Positions 20,170 to 31,411 of a stretch of DNA of 57,423 nucleotides are shown here, one piece after another (positions within the stretch are counted from its first letter, which is position 1; every line of letters begins with the position of its first letter). The stretch is from assembly GCA_016292515.1 (NCBI GenBank), contig JAEDIJ010000008.1, forward strand, positions 1-57,423. Reading direction: 5' to 3'. The DNA comes from Victivallaceae bacterium. Lineage in GTDB: Bacteria; Verrucomicrobiota; Lentisphaeria; Victivallales; Victivallaceae. A model generated the notes under the pieces. The model was not told where the DNA came from and made no database searches. It saw nothing but the letters and a program-made list of their open reading frames with translations. The position numbers and the translations under genes were made by a program.

Positions 20170-23100
20170 ATGACACAAATCTTTCGACAGCGTCAGTCGG
20201 GACTTTACGACCCCGCGCAGGAACACGATGCCTGCGGTGTCGGCATGGTGGCAAATCTCAACGGCACATCCTCGCACGACATCGTCCAAAAGGGCATCAC
20301 CATTTTGTCGCGCTTAATGCACCGCGGGGCGGCGGGCAGCGATCCCGAAACCGGCGACGGCGCGGGATTGTTGCTGACAATGCCCGATGCCTTCTTCCGC
20401 GCACACGCGGGATTCCCGCTTCCGGAAGCGGGGAAATACGCCGTCGCGATGATTTTCGGCGGCAAAAATTGCGAGAAGGAGATCGAAAAGATCATCGTTG
20501 CGGAAAACGGCACGATCCTCGGCTGGCGGCAAGTGCCCGTTCAGCCCGACGCCATCGGGAAAACGGCGCGCAAACTGATGCCGGCAATCCGCCAGCTTTT
20601 CATCGGCGGGGAATTTGCCGACAACGCGGCATTTGAACGAAAACTTTTCGTGATGCGCCGGTTGATCGAAAAAGCGAACCTCGACCTTTACATCTGCAGT
20701 ATGTCTTCGCGCACGATCGTCTACAAAGGCCTGTTGCTCGCGACGCAGATCGAAAAATTCTACCCCGATCTTTCGGATGAGAAATTTTCCGCGCGCTTTG
20801 CGATCGTCCACCAGCGTTACAGCACCAACACCTTTCCAACGTGGCAACTCGCGCATCCTTTCCGCTACCTCGCCCACAACGGCGAGATCAATACCCTGCG
20901 CGGCAATCTCAACGCCTTAAAGGCGCGGGAAAAACTGTTGAAAAGTCCGCTTTTCGGCGACGATATGGCGAAACTTTTACCGTTGATCGACGCCGGTCAG
21001 AGCGATTCCGCCTCGCTTGACAACATGCTGGAACTGCTCGTCGCGGCGGGGCGTCCGGTGGAGCACGCCATGCTGATGCTGATGCCGCAGGCGTGGGGCG
21101 CAAAGTACTACATGGGCAACGACGTCCGCAGTTTCTTTGAATATCATTCCGCCTTGATGGAGCCGTGGGACGGCCCCGCTGCCGTCGTCTTTACCGACGG
21201 TGTCAATCTCGGTGCGATCCTCGACCGCAACGGACTTCGTCCGGCGCGCTACACGCAATGCCGCGATGGTCTTTTCGTTCTCGCGAGCGAAACCGGCGTG
21301 CTCGACATTGATCCGCAGGAAGTCGTCTGCAAAGGGCGGCTCAAGCCCGGCGAGATCCTCTACCTCGATCTCGATCACCACCGGATCATCCTCGATGCGG
21401 AGATCAAAAACCGCCTTGCCCGCAGCAAGCCCTACCGGCGCTGGGTCGAGGAAAACCGCCTTTCGGTACACGGTCTTTTCACCGACATCACGGCGGCGGA
21501 ACCGCAACACGACATCCTGAAACAACAGCAAAGTTTCGGCTATACCAGCGAAGAGATCGACCTCATTCTCAAACCGATGGCGCGCGACGGCAAGGAACCG
21601 GTCGGCTCGATGGGCAACGACGCGGCGCTCGCAGTGCTGTCGGAAAAGCCGCAACTGCTTTTTGCCTACTTCAAACAGCTCTTCGCCCAGGTCACCAATC
21701 CGCCGATCGACCCGATCCGCGAAGAACTGGTGATGAGTCTGATGACCTACATCGGCAATCAGGGCAATATCTTGGAGGAAACCCCGGCGCACGCGCGGCT
21801 GATCAAACTGCGCCGCCCGGTGCTGACCGACAACGAAACGTGCCATCTGCAAGACTTTGGCGCGCAAGGTTTTAAATCCGTAAAACTCACTTGCGGATTC
21901 GATGCCGCAGGGGGTGAAAACGCCCTGCGCGATGCGCTGAAAAAACTTGCCGTCGACGCCGTCCGTGCGGTGCAAAACGGCGAGCGCATCATCATCCTTT
22001 CCGACCGGGACCTCGCGCCGGAAATGGCGGCGATCCCGAGTCTGCTCAGCTGCGCCGCGGTCAATCGCGCCCTCGTCGACGCCAATCTGCGCCCTGAAAG
22101 CGGCATCATCATCCAATCCGGCGAAGTGCGCGAAATCATGCACTACGCTTTGTTGCTCGGTTTCGGCGCGACGGCAATCAATCCTTATCTCGCTCTCGCG
22201 AGCGTCACCGAATTGTCGCGCACCCGCGAGATCGACCTCGATCCCGTCACCGCGGCGGGGAATTACATCCATGCCGTCGACAAGGGGTTGCTGAAGATCA
22301 TGTCGAAGCTCGGCATCTCGACGCTCCGCAGTTATCGCTCGGCGCAAGCCTTTGAAGCGGTTGGACTTGCACGGAATTTCCTCGACGAATTTCTGCCGGG
22401 GACGATCTCGCGCGTCGGCGGGATCGGTCTTGCCGAAATCGCCGAAGAGGCGGCGCAACGTCATGCCGCCGCCCAGACGGGAAGTCCCCTGCTCCCCGCG
22501 GGCGGACAGTACAAATACCGCAAGGATGGCGAAGCGCATTTGTGGACGCCGCAATCGCTCGCCGCGTTTCGCCACGCCGTACGGGAAGCCGATTACAAAA
22601 AGTTCAAGGAGTACAGCCATTGGATCGACGATCAGGCGAACCACTTGTGCACGTTGCGCGGTCTTTTCCGCTTCCGGCCGACGACCGCGATCGCGCTGGA
22701 GGAAGTCGAGAGCGTCGAAAGCATTTTAAAGCGTTTCGTTTCCGGCGCGATGAGCCTCGGCAGTCTCAGCCCCGAAGCGCACACGACGATCGCCGAAGCG
22801 ATGAATCAGATCGGCGCGATGAGCAATTGCGGCGAAGGCGGCGAAAATTCCGAACGTTTCGGCACGAAGTTCAACAGTGCGATCAAGCAGGTCGCAAGCG
22901 GCCGTTTCGGCGTGACCATCCACTATCTGCGCAACGCCCGCGACATCCAGATCAAAATGGCACAGGGGGCGAAACCGGGCGAAGGGGGGCAACTTCCGGG
23001 ACACAAAGTCAACGATTTCGTCGCCAAAATCCGCCACGCGACGCCGGGGGTGACGCTGATCTCGCCGCCCCCGCATCACGACATCTATTCAATCGAAGAC

Positions 23101-24579
23101 CTCGCGCAACTGATCTACGATCTGCGCAATGCCAACGCCAAGGCGCGAATCTCGGTCAAGCTGGTTTCCGAGCTCGGCGTCGGCACGGTCGCTTCCGGCG
23201 TCGCCAAGGCGAAAGCAGACGTGATCCTGATTTCCGGCCACGATGGCGGCACCGGCGCTTCGCCATTGACCAGCATCAAGTACGCGGGGTTGCCGTGGGA
23301 ACTCGGCATCGCCGAAGCCCAGCAGACGCTCGTGTTGAACGGGTTGCGCGGCAACGTCAAACTGCAACTTGACGGTCAATTGAAAACGGGGCGCGACGTC
23401 GTCATCGGCGCGTTGCTCGGCGCGGAAGAATTCGGCTTTGCGACGACGATCCTCGTCTGCCTCGGCTGCGTGATGATGCGCCAATGCCACAGCAACACCT
23501 GCCCGATGGGCGTGGCGACGCAAGACCCCGAATTGCGCAAGAACTTCGCGGGCAAGCCGGAGTACATCGTCAATTTCCTGCGCTTCATCGCCGAGGAAGT
23601 CCGCGAATACCTCGCGCAACTCGGGTTGCATTCGCTCGACGAGGCGTGCGGTCGCAGTGATCTGCTCGAATGGAACGATGCGATCGATTTCTACAAGTCG
23701 AAGCATCTGGATTTCAGCGCGATCTTCAAACCGGCGACGGGGAGCAATATCCGCTTCGACAGGACGATGCCCCGCCCCGAACTGGAAAACTTCGACCGCA
23801 AAAAACTGTTGCCGAATCTGAAACTTGACGGCAGCAAAGAAACGCTTCATCTTGCGATCGCCAATTCCGACCGCACGGTGGGGACGGAACTTTCCGGCGT
23901 CATCGCCGACAAGTTCGGCGAAAAGAAATTGCCGGAAGATACGATCCATATCAACCTCAACGGCGTCGCCGGGCAGAGTTTCGGCGCCTTTCTCGCCCCG
24001 GGGATCACGCTGGAGCTGACGGGCGAAGCCAACGACTTCGTCGGCAAAGGGCTTTCCGGCGGCAAGATCATCGTCAAAAAGCCGCAAAATGCCGCTTTCA
24101 ACGCCGACGACAACGTCATCGCCGGCAACGTCATCGGCTACGGCGGCACTTCCGGCAAAATTTTCCTCAACGGCATCACCGGGGAACGTTTCGCCATCCG
24201 CAACAGCGGCATGACGCTCGTCGCCGAGGGGATCGGCGATCACGGCTGTGAATACATGACGGGGGGACGTGTCGTCATTCTCGGTCGGGTCGGCGTCAAT
24301 TTCGCCGCCGGCATGACGGGCGGCATCGCCTACGTCTACGACGAAAAGGGGCACTTCGACCTCTCGTGCAATCTGACGGACGTCGACCTCGAAAGCGTCG
24401 AAGCGCAAAGCGACGCCGAAGCGGAATTGAAAGCTCTGATCGAGGAGCACCTCAAGTTGACCGGAAGTCTTAAAGCGCAGAAAATGCTCGCCGACTGGGC
24501 GCAATACCGCCCCCATTTCGTGCGGATATTCCCGGTCGAATACCGGCGTGCGCTGGCGCGTCAAGGGGCGTTGAAATGA
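20170..24579 (+). CDS. gltB: glutamate synthase large subunit
   Basis: GOGAT alpha subunit: it takes the amide of glutamine and 2-oxoglutarate to give two glutamates. After a short propeptide (MTQIFRQRQSGLYDPAQEHDA) comes CGVGMVANLNG, whose Cys is the N-terminal nucleophile of the class II glutaminase. The central and FMN domains follow, including the 3Fe-4S segment CLGCVMMRQCHSNTCPMG near residue 1095-1115. The C-terminal GXGXG beta-helix closes the protein. At 1469 residues it is close to the usual 1480-1530. The gene is sigma-54-controlled, divergent from glnN, and overlaps nadE by ATGA. GltD, the electron-supplying partner, is encoded one gene further on. Confidence 0.97.
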   Translation: MTQIFRQRQSGLYDPAQEHDACGVGMVANLNGTSSHDIVQKGITILSRLMHRGAAGSDPETGDGAGLLLTMPDAFFRAHAGFPLPEAGKYAVAMIFGGKNCEKEIEKIIVAENGTILGWRQVPVQPDAIGKTARKLMPAIRQLFIGGEFADNAAFERKLFVMRRLIEKANLDLYICSMSSRTIVYKGLLLATQIEKFYPDLSDEKFSARFAIVHQRYSTNTFPTWQLAHPFRYLAHNGEINTLRGNLNALKAREKLLKSPLFGDDMAKLLPLIDAGQSDSASLDNMLELLVAAGRPVEHAMLMLMPQAWGAKYYMGNDVRSFFEYHSALMEPWDGPAAVVFTDGVNLGAILDRNGLRPARYTQCRDGLFVLASETGVLDIDPQEVVCKGRLKPGEILYLDLDHHRIILDAEIKNRLARSKPYRRWVEENRLSVHGLFTDITAAEPQHDILKQQQSFGYTSEEIDLILKPMARDGKEPVGSMGNDAALAVLSEKPQLLFAYFKQLFAQVTNPPIDPIREELVMSLMTYIGNQGNILEETPAHARLIKLRRPVLTDNETCHLQDFGAQGFKSVKLTCGFDAAGGENALRDALKKLAVDAVRAVQNGERIIILSDRDLAPEMAAIPSLLSCAAVNRALVDANLRPESGIIIQSGEVREIMHYALLLGFGATAINPYLALASVTELSRTREIDLDPVTAAGNYIHAVDKGLLKIMSKLGISTLRSYRSAQAFEAVGLARNFLDEFLPGTISRVGGIGLAEIAEEAAQRHAAAQTGSPLLPAGGQYKYRKDGEAHLWTPQSLAAFRHAVREADYKKFKEYSHWIDDQANHLCTLRGLFRFRPTTAIALEEVESVESILKRFVSGAMSLGSLSPEAHTTIAEAMNQIGAMSNCGEGGENSERFGTKFNSAIKQVASGRFGVTIHYLRNARDIQIKMAQGAKPGEGGQLPGHKVNDFVAKIRHATPGVTLISPPPHHDIYSIEDLAQLIYDLRNANAKARISVKLVSELGVGTVASGVAKAKADVILISGHDGGTGASPLTSIKYAGLPWELGIAEAQQTLVLNGLRGNVKLQLDGQLKTGRDVVIGALLGAEEFGFATTILVCLGCVMMRQCHSNTCPMGVATQDPELRKNFAGKPEYIVNFLRFIAEEVREYLAQLGLHSLDEACGRSDLLEWNDAIDFYKSKHLDFSAIFKPATGSNIRFDRTMPRPELENFDRKKLLPNLKLDGSKETLHLAIANSDRTVGTELSGVIADKFGEKKLPEDTIHINLNGVAGQSFGAFLAPGITLELTGEANDFVGKGLSGGKIIVKKPQNAAFNADDNVIAGNVIGYGGTSGKIFLNGITGERFAIRNSGMTLVAEGIGDHGCEYMTGGRVVILGRVGVNFAAGMTGGIAYVYDEKGHFDLSCNLTDVDLESVEAQSDAEAELKALIEEHLKLTGSLKAQKMLADWAQYRPHFVRIFPVEYRRALARQGALK

Positions 24580-26471
24580 GTGGATTTTTCCGCATTGCGG
24601 GGGCGATCCCCAAGCTTCATCTCGCCGATCCCGTCCGGAACGGCAACGAGATTCTCAAGCTTTACCGGCAAGCGGAAAACGCCGACGCGGCGCTCCTCGC
24701 CGTGCCCGAACTCGCGCTGACCGGTTACAGTTGCGGCGACCTATTCGAGCAGGAGATCCTTTTGCAAAGCGCCGAACGCGAACTTTGCCGCCTCGCCGAA
24801 AACACAGGCAAATGCATTCTGATCTGCGGTTTCCCGCTCAAGATCGGCCATGCCCTTTTCAACACCGCCTGCGTGATGCAAAACCGACGAATCTTTGGCT
24901 TTGCCGTCAAGGAATTTCTGCCGGACACGCGCGAATTTTACGAAAAGCGGCAATTTTGCGGCGCCGCCGAATTGCCTTGCGATGAAGTGCGCTTTGGCGA
25001 CAGGATGATCCCCGTCGGCAACGACCTCCTTTTCGACGCCGGAAACACCTTGCGGTTCGGGGCGGAACTTTGCGAAGATCTCTGGTCGGTCGCGCCGCCC
25101 TCCAACGACCTCGCGCTCGCCGGCGCGCAACTGATCGTCAACTTGTCCGCCAGCAATGCGGTCGCGGGCAAGGCGAAGTTCCGCCGCAAGCTCGTCGAGA
25201 TGACCTCGTACCGGTTGCACGCGATGTACGCGTTTGTCGGTGCCGGCGTCTACGAATCGACTTCCGATCTCGTCTTTGACGGGCAGTTGCTGATGGCGAT
25301 CAACGGCGAAACGCTGCCCGCGCCGGATCGTTTCCAACGGGAAAGCGCGATCTCCTTTGCCGATTTCAAACCCTCGCACATCGACCACATTCGCCGCGCC
25401 AACGCAAGTTTCCGCGCCCTGCGCCCCGCAAAAAAGATCCGGCGCGTGCCGCTGGCGGCGCCGACGGAATGCACGCCTTCTTGCGACGACGCCGTCTGCC
25501 GGATTTTCCCGGAAGATCCGCACGAACGGCAAGCCTTTTGCGAGGAGATCCTCGAGATCCAATCGCACGCGCTGGCGACGCGGTTGGAGCGCGCCTGCGC
25601 CGAAAAGATGATCGTCGGCGTTTCCGGCGGCATTGATTCCACTTTGGCGTTGATCGTCTGCGCAAAGTGCTGTGATTTGCTGAAAATGCCGCGCGAAAGG
25701 ATCATCGGCGTGTCGATGCCGGGCTTTGCGAGTGGAAAGACTTCGCAAACGCACGCCGCAATGCTGATGAAAGCGTTGTGCGTTTCTGCACGGACGATCC
25801 CGATTTCCGACGCGGTTTCGCTCCACTTGAAGTCGATCTCGCACAACGGCAAGGCGGACATCACCTATCAGAACGCCCAGGCGCGGGAACGCACCAAAAT
25901 TCTGATGGACGTCGCCAATCAGGAAAAAGGGCTGGTGATCGGGACGGGGGATCTATCCGAACTCGCGCTCGGCTGGTGCACCTACAACGCCGATCAGATG
26001 GCGATGTACAACGTCAACGCATCGCTCTTGAAAACGCTTGTCCGGCAGGTCGTAAGCGCCTACGCCGCCAACTCCAACGAACAGCTTAAAAATTTGTTGA
26101 TGAACATCTTATCGCAACCATTTTCGCCTGAACTCGTCCCCGGTGCGCCGCCGACTGAAACGCAGATCGGCAGCTATGAACTGCACGATTTCTTTCTCTG
26201 GCATTTCCTCCGCTACGGAGAAACGCCGCAGGAGATCCTCGAAGCGGCGATAACCGCATTCGACGGAATCTACTCCGCCGGGGAGTGCCGGACGACGTTC
26301 GCGATCTTTCTGCGCCGTTTTTTCGGTCAGCAATTCAAGCGCGATCCGATGCCGGACGGCCCCAAGGTCACCGAACTTTCGCTCTCGCCGCGCGGCGACT
26401 GGCGGATGCCGTCGGATGCCGCGCCGGAGCTTTGGCTCGCCCAGTTGAACGCATTTAAAACGAAGGAATAA
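24576..26471 (+). CDS. nadE: glutamine-dependent NAD+ synthetase
   Basis: The final step of NAD synthesis: it amidates deamido-NAD with nitrogen from glutamine. The N-terminal nitrilase-type domain has the Glu-Lys-Cys triad in PELALTGYSCGDLF, KEFLPDTREFYEKRQF and GAELCEDLW. The synthetase domain has the PP-loop IVGVSGGIDSTLAL and SELALGWCTYNADQMAMYNV. The length of 631 residues fits the long glutamine-dependent form. It overlaps gltB by four bases and abuts gltD, interrupting the usual gltB-gltD pair. Its presence fits a cluster organised around glutamine as nitrogen donor. Confidence 0.95.
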   Translation: MSGFFRIAGAIPKLHLADPVRNGNEILKLYRQAENADAALLAVPELALTGYSCGDLFEQEILLQSAERELCRLAENTGKCILICGFPLKIGHALFNTACVMQNRRIFGFAVKEFLPDTREFYEKRQFCGAAELPCDEVRFGDRMIPVGNDLLFDAGNTLRFGAELCEDLWSVAPPSNDLALAGAQLIVNLSASNAVAGKAKFRRKLVEMTSYRLHAMYAFVGAGVYESTSDLVFDGQLLMAINGETLPAPDRFQRESAISFADFKPSHIDHIRRANASFRALRPAKKIRRVPLAAPTECTPSCDDAVCRIFPEDPHERQAFCEEILEIQSHALATRLERACAEKMIVGVSGGIDSTLALIVCAKCCDLLKMPRERIIGVSMPGFASGKTSQTHAAMLMKALCVSARTIPISDAVSLHLKSISHNGKADITYQNAQARERTKILMDVANQEKGLVIGTGDLSELALGWCTYNADQMAMYNVNASLLKTLVRQVVSAYAANSNEQLKNLLMNILSQPFSPELVPGAPPTETQIGSYELHDFFLWHFLRYGETPQEILEAAITAFDGIYSAGECRTTFAIFLRRFFGQQFKRDPMPDGPKVTELSLSPRGDWRMPSDAAPELWLAQLNAFKTKE

Positions 26472-27856
26472 ATGATGAAAATTGCAAGAATCCACGATCT
26501 TTACCGCCCCGTCGAGGAGCGCAAACGCGATTTTGCCGAGGTGGAAAAACGCCTTTCCAAGCCGGAAATACAAGCGCAGATGAGCCGCTGTCACAACTGC
26601 GGCATTCCCTTCTGTCACGGAGCGGGATGTCCGCTCTTTAACGCAATCCCCGACTTCAACGCGGCGGCGGCTTCCGGCAAATGGGAAACGGCATATCAGA
26701 TCCTCTCGCAGAGCAGCCTTTTCCCGGAATTCACCTGCCGCGTCTGCCCGGCGCTCTGCGAGGGCGCCTGCTGTTGCAGCGTCGACGGCGAAGCGGTGAT
26801 GGTCCGCCAATGCGAAAAGGAAATCATCGAAACGGCATTTTACTGCAACTACGTCAAACCCGTGATCCCCGCGCGGCGCAACGGCAAAACGATCGCCGTC
26901 ATCGGCAGCGGTCCCGCCGGCCTCGTCGCCGCCGAAACGCTGAACCGCGCCGGCTTTGCCGTCACCGTCTTTGAGCAGAACCACCGTCCGGGCGGATTGC
27001 TGCGCTACGGCATTCCCGATTTCAAGCTCGACAAAAAGATCATCGACCGCCGGTTGGCGATTATGGAGCAGGAAGGGATCTCGTTCGTCACCGACACGGC
27101 GATCGGCCGTGATATTTCAGGCGAATACGTCCTCCGGAATTTCGACGCCGTCCTCCTCGCCATCGGGACTCCCGCGGCGCGAGACCTCGCGATCCCCGGC
27201 AGGGAACTCGAGGGCATTCATTTCGCCCTCGAATTTCTGCAGGGACAAAACCGCGTCAACGCAGGCGAACTTGCCGAAGCACCCGTTTCCGCCAAGGGCA
27301 AGGACGTCTTGGTCATCGGCGGCGGCGACACCGGCAGCGACTGCGTCGGAACCGCGATCCGCCAAGGGGCGAAAAGCGTGCGGCAGATCGAGATCATGCC
27401 GCAACCGCCCGTGGCGCGTTCGGCGTCGACGCCGTGGCCCAACTGGCCGTGGATGCTGAAAACTTCCTCCAGCCATCAGGAAGGGTGCGAAAGGCAGTGG
27501 AACATCGCCAGCGACCGTTTCCTCGGCAACGCGGGCAAGGTCAGCGGCGTGGAAGTGCATCAGGTGGCGTGGCATTTTTCCCCGACCGGAAAACCGCTGA
27601 ATTTTGACGCCGTGGCAAATTCGACGCGCATCATTTCCGCCGACCTCGTTTTGCTGGCGATGGGGTTCACCGGCGTGCCGGAAAACGACCTCGTAAAAGC
27701 AATCAGGATCAGCCGGACGCCGCGCACGGCGCTGATCGCCGATCCCGCGCGCCGTCTTTACGTCGCCGGCGATTGCGCCAACGGGGCGACGCTCGTCGTC
27801 CGCGCCATGGCGGACGCCAAAAAAGTCGCTTCATCCATCGTGGAGGATCTGGCAAA

Positions 27857-27860
<4 letters not shown>
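26472..27860 (+). CDS. gltD: glutamate synthase small subunit
   Basis: GOGAT beta subunit: it passes electrons from NAD(P)H through FAD and Fe-S centres to GltB. The N-terminus has the Cys-rich adrenodoxin-reductase-like Fe-S region (CHNCGIPFCHGAGCPLFNAIP-type spacing, then CRVCPALCEGACC). The FAD-binding motif is IGSGPAGLVAAETL and the NAD(P)H motif is VIGGGDTGSDCVGTA. At 462 residues the length is typical. Translation starts directly after the nadE stop (two in-frame ATGs at 26472 and 26475, with GAAGGAAT upstream), and its stop overlaps dapF. It is the third gene of the sigma-54 operon. Confidence 0.95.
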
Positions 27861-28623
<763 letters not shown>

Positions 28624-28624
<1 letters not shown>

Positions 28625-29844
28625 TGAAAACAGGCATCTTGAATTCCAATTACCAACTGCTTGCCGAAAGCTACCTCTTTTCGCAGATCGCGGAAAAGGT
28701 TTCCCGCTTTCAGACCGCTCATTCGCAAACGCGCATTATCCGCCTCGGCATCGGCGACGTCACGCGTCCCATCGTGCCGACCGTGATCGACGCGATGCAC
28801 CGCGCCGTCGACGAGATGGCAAGTAGCGAAACTTTCCGCGGCTACGGTCCCGAGCAAGGCTACCTTTTTTTGCGCGAAGCGATCGCGCAGGGGGAATATG
28901 CCCCGCGCGGCGTCGAGCTTTCCCCTGATGAGATCTTTGTCAGCGACGGTTCCAAGTGCGACGTCGCCAATTTTCAGGAACTTTTTTCCGATCGCGTCCG
29001 CATCGCGATCCCCGACCCGGTCTACCCGGTTTACCTCGACAGCAACGTGATGGCAGGGCGCGCCGGCGCGTTGCAAAGCGATGGTCACTACGACAATATC
29101 GTCTATCTTTCCGCCAATGCGGAAAACGATTTCCAGTTGGATCCGCCCCATTGCCCGGTCGCTCTGATCTACCTTTGCAGTCCCAACAACCCGACGGGCA
29201 CGGTCTTGTCGCGCGAAACGCTGACGCGCTTTGTCCGCTACGCCCAAGAAAACGGCGCCATCATCCTCTTTGACGCCGCTTACGCCAACTACATTCAGGA
29301 CGACGCGCTCGTCCACACCATCTACGAGATCGAGGGGGCAAAGGAGTGCGCGGTCGAATTCCGCAGTTTTTCCAAGAGCGCCGGCTTTACCGGCGTGCGG
29401 TGCGCCTTTACGGTCGTCCCGCGTCAGATGGAAATGCTCCGCAAAATGTGGTTGCGGCGGCAGACGACGAAATTCAACGGCGTCAACTACATCGTCCAGC
29501 GCGGCGCGGCGGCAGTCTACTCCCCCGAGGGCGCCGCAGAAACGCGGGAAGTGATCGCTTCCTATATGCGCAACGCCGCCCTCATCCGGGAAAGTCTGCA
29601 AGCGTGCGGCGCGACCGTCTACGGCGGCAAAGATGCCCCTTACATCTGGTGGAAACTTCCCCGCGAAACGGATTCGTTTCAATTCTTTGACACGCTGCTG
29701 GAAAACTGTGCCGTCGTCGGTACGCCGGGGGGCGGTTTCGGTCCGCAGGGGAAGCATTATTTCCGGTTGACCGCCTTTGGCGACCCCGCCCGGACGAAGC
29801 TCGCGATGGAAAGGATCGCCGCCCAAAAGAAGATTCTCTTTTGA
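28624..29844 (+). CDS. dapL: LL-diaminopimelate aminotransferase
   Basis: The PLP enzyme converts tetrahydrodipicolinate directly to LL-diaminopimelate with glutamate as donor, bypassing the succinylase and acetylase routes. At 406 residues it matches the family. The PLP lysine lies in SFSKSAGFTGVRCAF, with SPNNPTGTV and the N-terminal IRLGIGDVTRPIVPTVIDAM as further marks. DapL occurs in plants, Chlamydiae, Lentisphaerota and some anaerobes, and is one of the better taxonomic hints here. Its start overlaps the dapF stop by one base. It is the last gene of the gltB operon and consumes glutamate made by GltBD. Confidence 0.95.
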
Positions 29845-29861
29845 CAATCGTTATTTTTCTT

Positions 29862-29890
29862 TTGACAAATGTGATCTCTTGCATTATATT
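29862..29890 (+). promoter_or_regulatory. sigma-70 promoter abutting the activator gene (possible leaderless mRNA)
   Basis: TTGACA (29862-29867), 17 bases, TATATT (29885-29890). The transcript should begin about 7 bases later, at 29897, exactly where an ATG lies. No Shine-Dalgarno sequence precedes the start. Confidence 0.65.
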
Positions 29891-29896
29891 ATGATT

Positions 29897-31411
29897 ATGA
29901 TGCAAAAAGCGATTCCGCCACAGATTTTGGTCGTCCAGAAAATCAGTTCGGCGCTGATCCACGAACACGATGTCGAGACGATGTTGCAAGAGGTGCTTTC
30001 CATCATCGATGATGAGCTCGGGATGCACCGCGGAACCTTTGCCCTGCTTTACGGCGACACGCTCAAGATCGAAGTTTCCCACGGTCTTTCCGATTCGGAA
30101 AAGAAACTCGGCTTTTACCACCTCGGCGAAGGCATCACGGGGCACGTCGCGGCAACGGGGCGCAGTCACGTCATTCCCGATCTGCGCAACGACAACCGCT
30201 TCCTCAACCGGACGGGGGCGCGCCACTACACGACGCCGGTCGCCTTTATCTGCGTACCGTTGCTCCACCGCGAACGCGTCATCGGCACGCTGTCGGTCGA
30301 CCGCCCCGTCACCGCGGAAACAGATCTCGCGAGCGACGTCGCCTTTTTGGAGATCCTCGCCAACATCACGGCGGATGCGGCGGCGGAGTGCATCCATTCG
30401 CACGAAGAAAAAAAGACGTTGCTGGAAGAAAACCGCCAGCTCCGCGATCTTCTCAATCAGGCGCCGGGCAAATTGATCGGCAACTGCCGCGAAATGCAGC
30501 AAGTCTACACGCAACTGCGGCAGGTCGCCCCCTCGGATGCGACCGTTCTGATCCGCGGAGCAAGCGGAACCGGAAAGGAACTGCTGGCACACGCCATCGT
30601 GGAGCTCTCCAGCCGGAAAGACAAGCCTTTTATTACGCTGAATTGTGCCGCTCTGCCTGAAAATCTGGTGGAAAGCGAATTGTTCGGCCATGAAAAGGGG
30701 GCTTTTACCGGCGCAGTAAGCCGCCGTATCGGACGGGCAGAGGCTGCAAACGGAGGGACTTTATTCCTGGACGAAATCGGTGACCTCACCATGCAAACGC
30801 AAGTGAAGCTTCTGCGCTTTCTGCAGGAACGTACCTTCAGCCGTGTCGGCAGTAACGAAGAACTTCATTCCGATGTCCGTTTCCTTGCCGCCACCAGCAG
30901 AAATCTGGAAGAGCTGATGGAAAAGAAGTTGTTCCGCGAAGACCTCTTCTATCGGCTGAACATATTCCCGATTATGATGCCATCGCTTGCGAAAAGATCC
31001 AGCGACATTATACTGCTTGCGGAACATTTCATTGAGATTCTGAATGTCAAGTACAATAAAAAAATCTCGCAGATTTCTCCATCGGCAACTCAACTTCTGA
31101 TGTCATACAGCTGGCCGGGCAATGTTCGCGAATTGGAAAACTGTATGGAACGTGCCGTCCTGACAGCAGCGGACGACAGTATCCACAGTTATAATCTTCC
31201 TCCATCACTGCAATCATCTTCTGAAGCCCCCGTGAATATTTCTGCGAAAGGAACTTTAGCGGAGATTTTGGCCCGATGCGAATACGACATTCTGAAAGAT
31301 ACAATCGCCCGGCATAACGGAAATCTCTCGGCGGCCGGAAGGGAACTCGGACTTTCCCCGCGGATGATGAATTACCGGATGAACCGACTCGGTCTTGCTC
31401 GGAAAAAATAA
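29897..31411 (+). CDS. NifA-type sigma-54-dependent transcriptional activator
   Basis: The protein (504 residues from ATG 29897; 29891 and 29900 are also in frame) has three parts. An N-terminal GAF sensory domain covers about residues 10-170. The AAA+ domain has Walker A GASGTGKELLA, the sigma-54 contact loop GAFTGA and Walker B GGTLFLDEIGDL. A C-terminal Fis-type HTH ends the protein (NLSAAGRELGLSPRMMNYRM). No receiver domain is present, so it is NifA/AnfA-like rather than NtrC. It is the only sigma-54 activator in the window and a plausible regulator of the three sigma-54 promoters at glnN, gltB and glnK. Base composition switches at about 30550 within the Walker A region (row 30181-30240: 41/60 G+C; row 31021-31080: 20/60). 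Confidence 0.9.
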   Translation: MMQKAIPPQILVVQKISSALIHEHDVETMLQEVLSIIDDELGMHRGTFALLYGDTLKIEVSHGLSDSEKKLGFYHLGEGITGHVAATGRSHVIPDLRNDNRFLNRTGARHYTTPVAFICVPLLHRERVIGTLSVDRPVTAETDLASDVAFLEILANITADAAAECIHSHEEKKTLLEENRQLRDLLNQAPGKLIGNCREMQQVYTQLRQVAPSDATVLIRGASGTGKELLAHAIVELSSRKDKPFITLNCAALPENLVESELFGHEKGAFTGAVSRRIGRAEAANGGTLFLDEIGDLTMQTQVKLLRFLQERTFSRVGSNEELHSDVRFLAATSRNLEELMEKKLFREDLFYRLNIFPIMMPSLAKRSSDIILLAEHFIEILNVKYNKKISQISPSATQLLMSYSWPGNVRELENCMERAVLTAADDSIHSYNLPPSLQSSSEAPVNISAKGTLAEILARCEYDILKDTIARHNGNLSAAGRELGLSPRMMNYRMNRLGLARKK

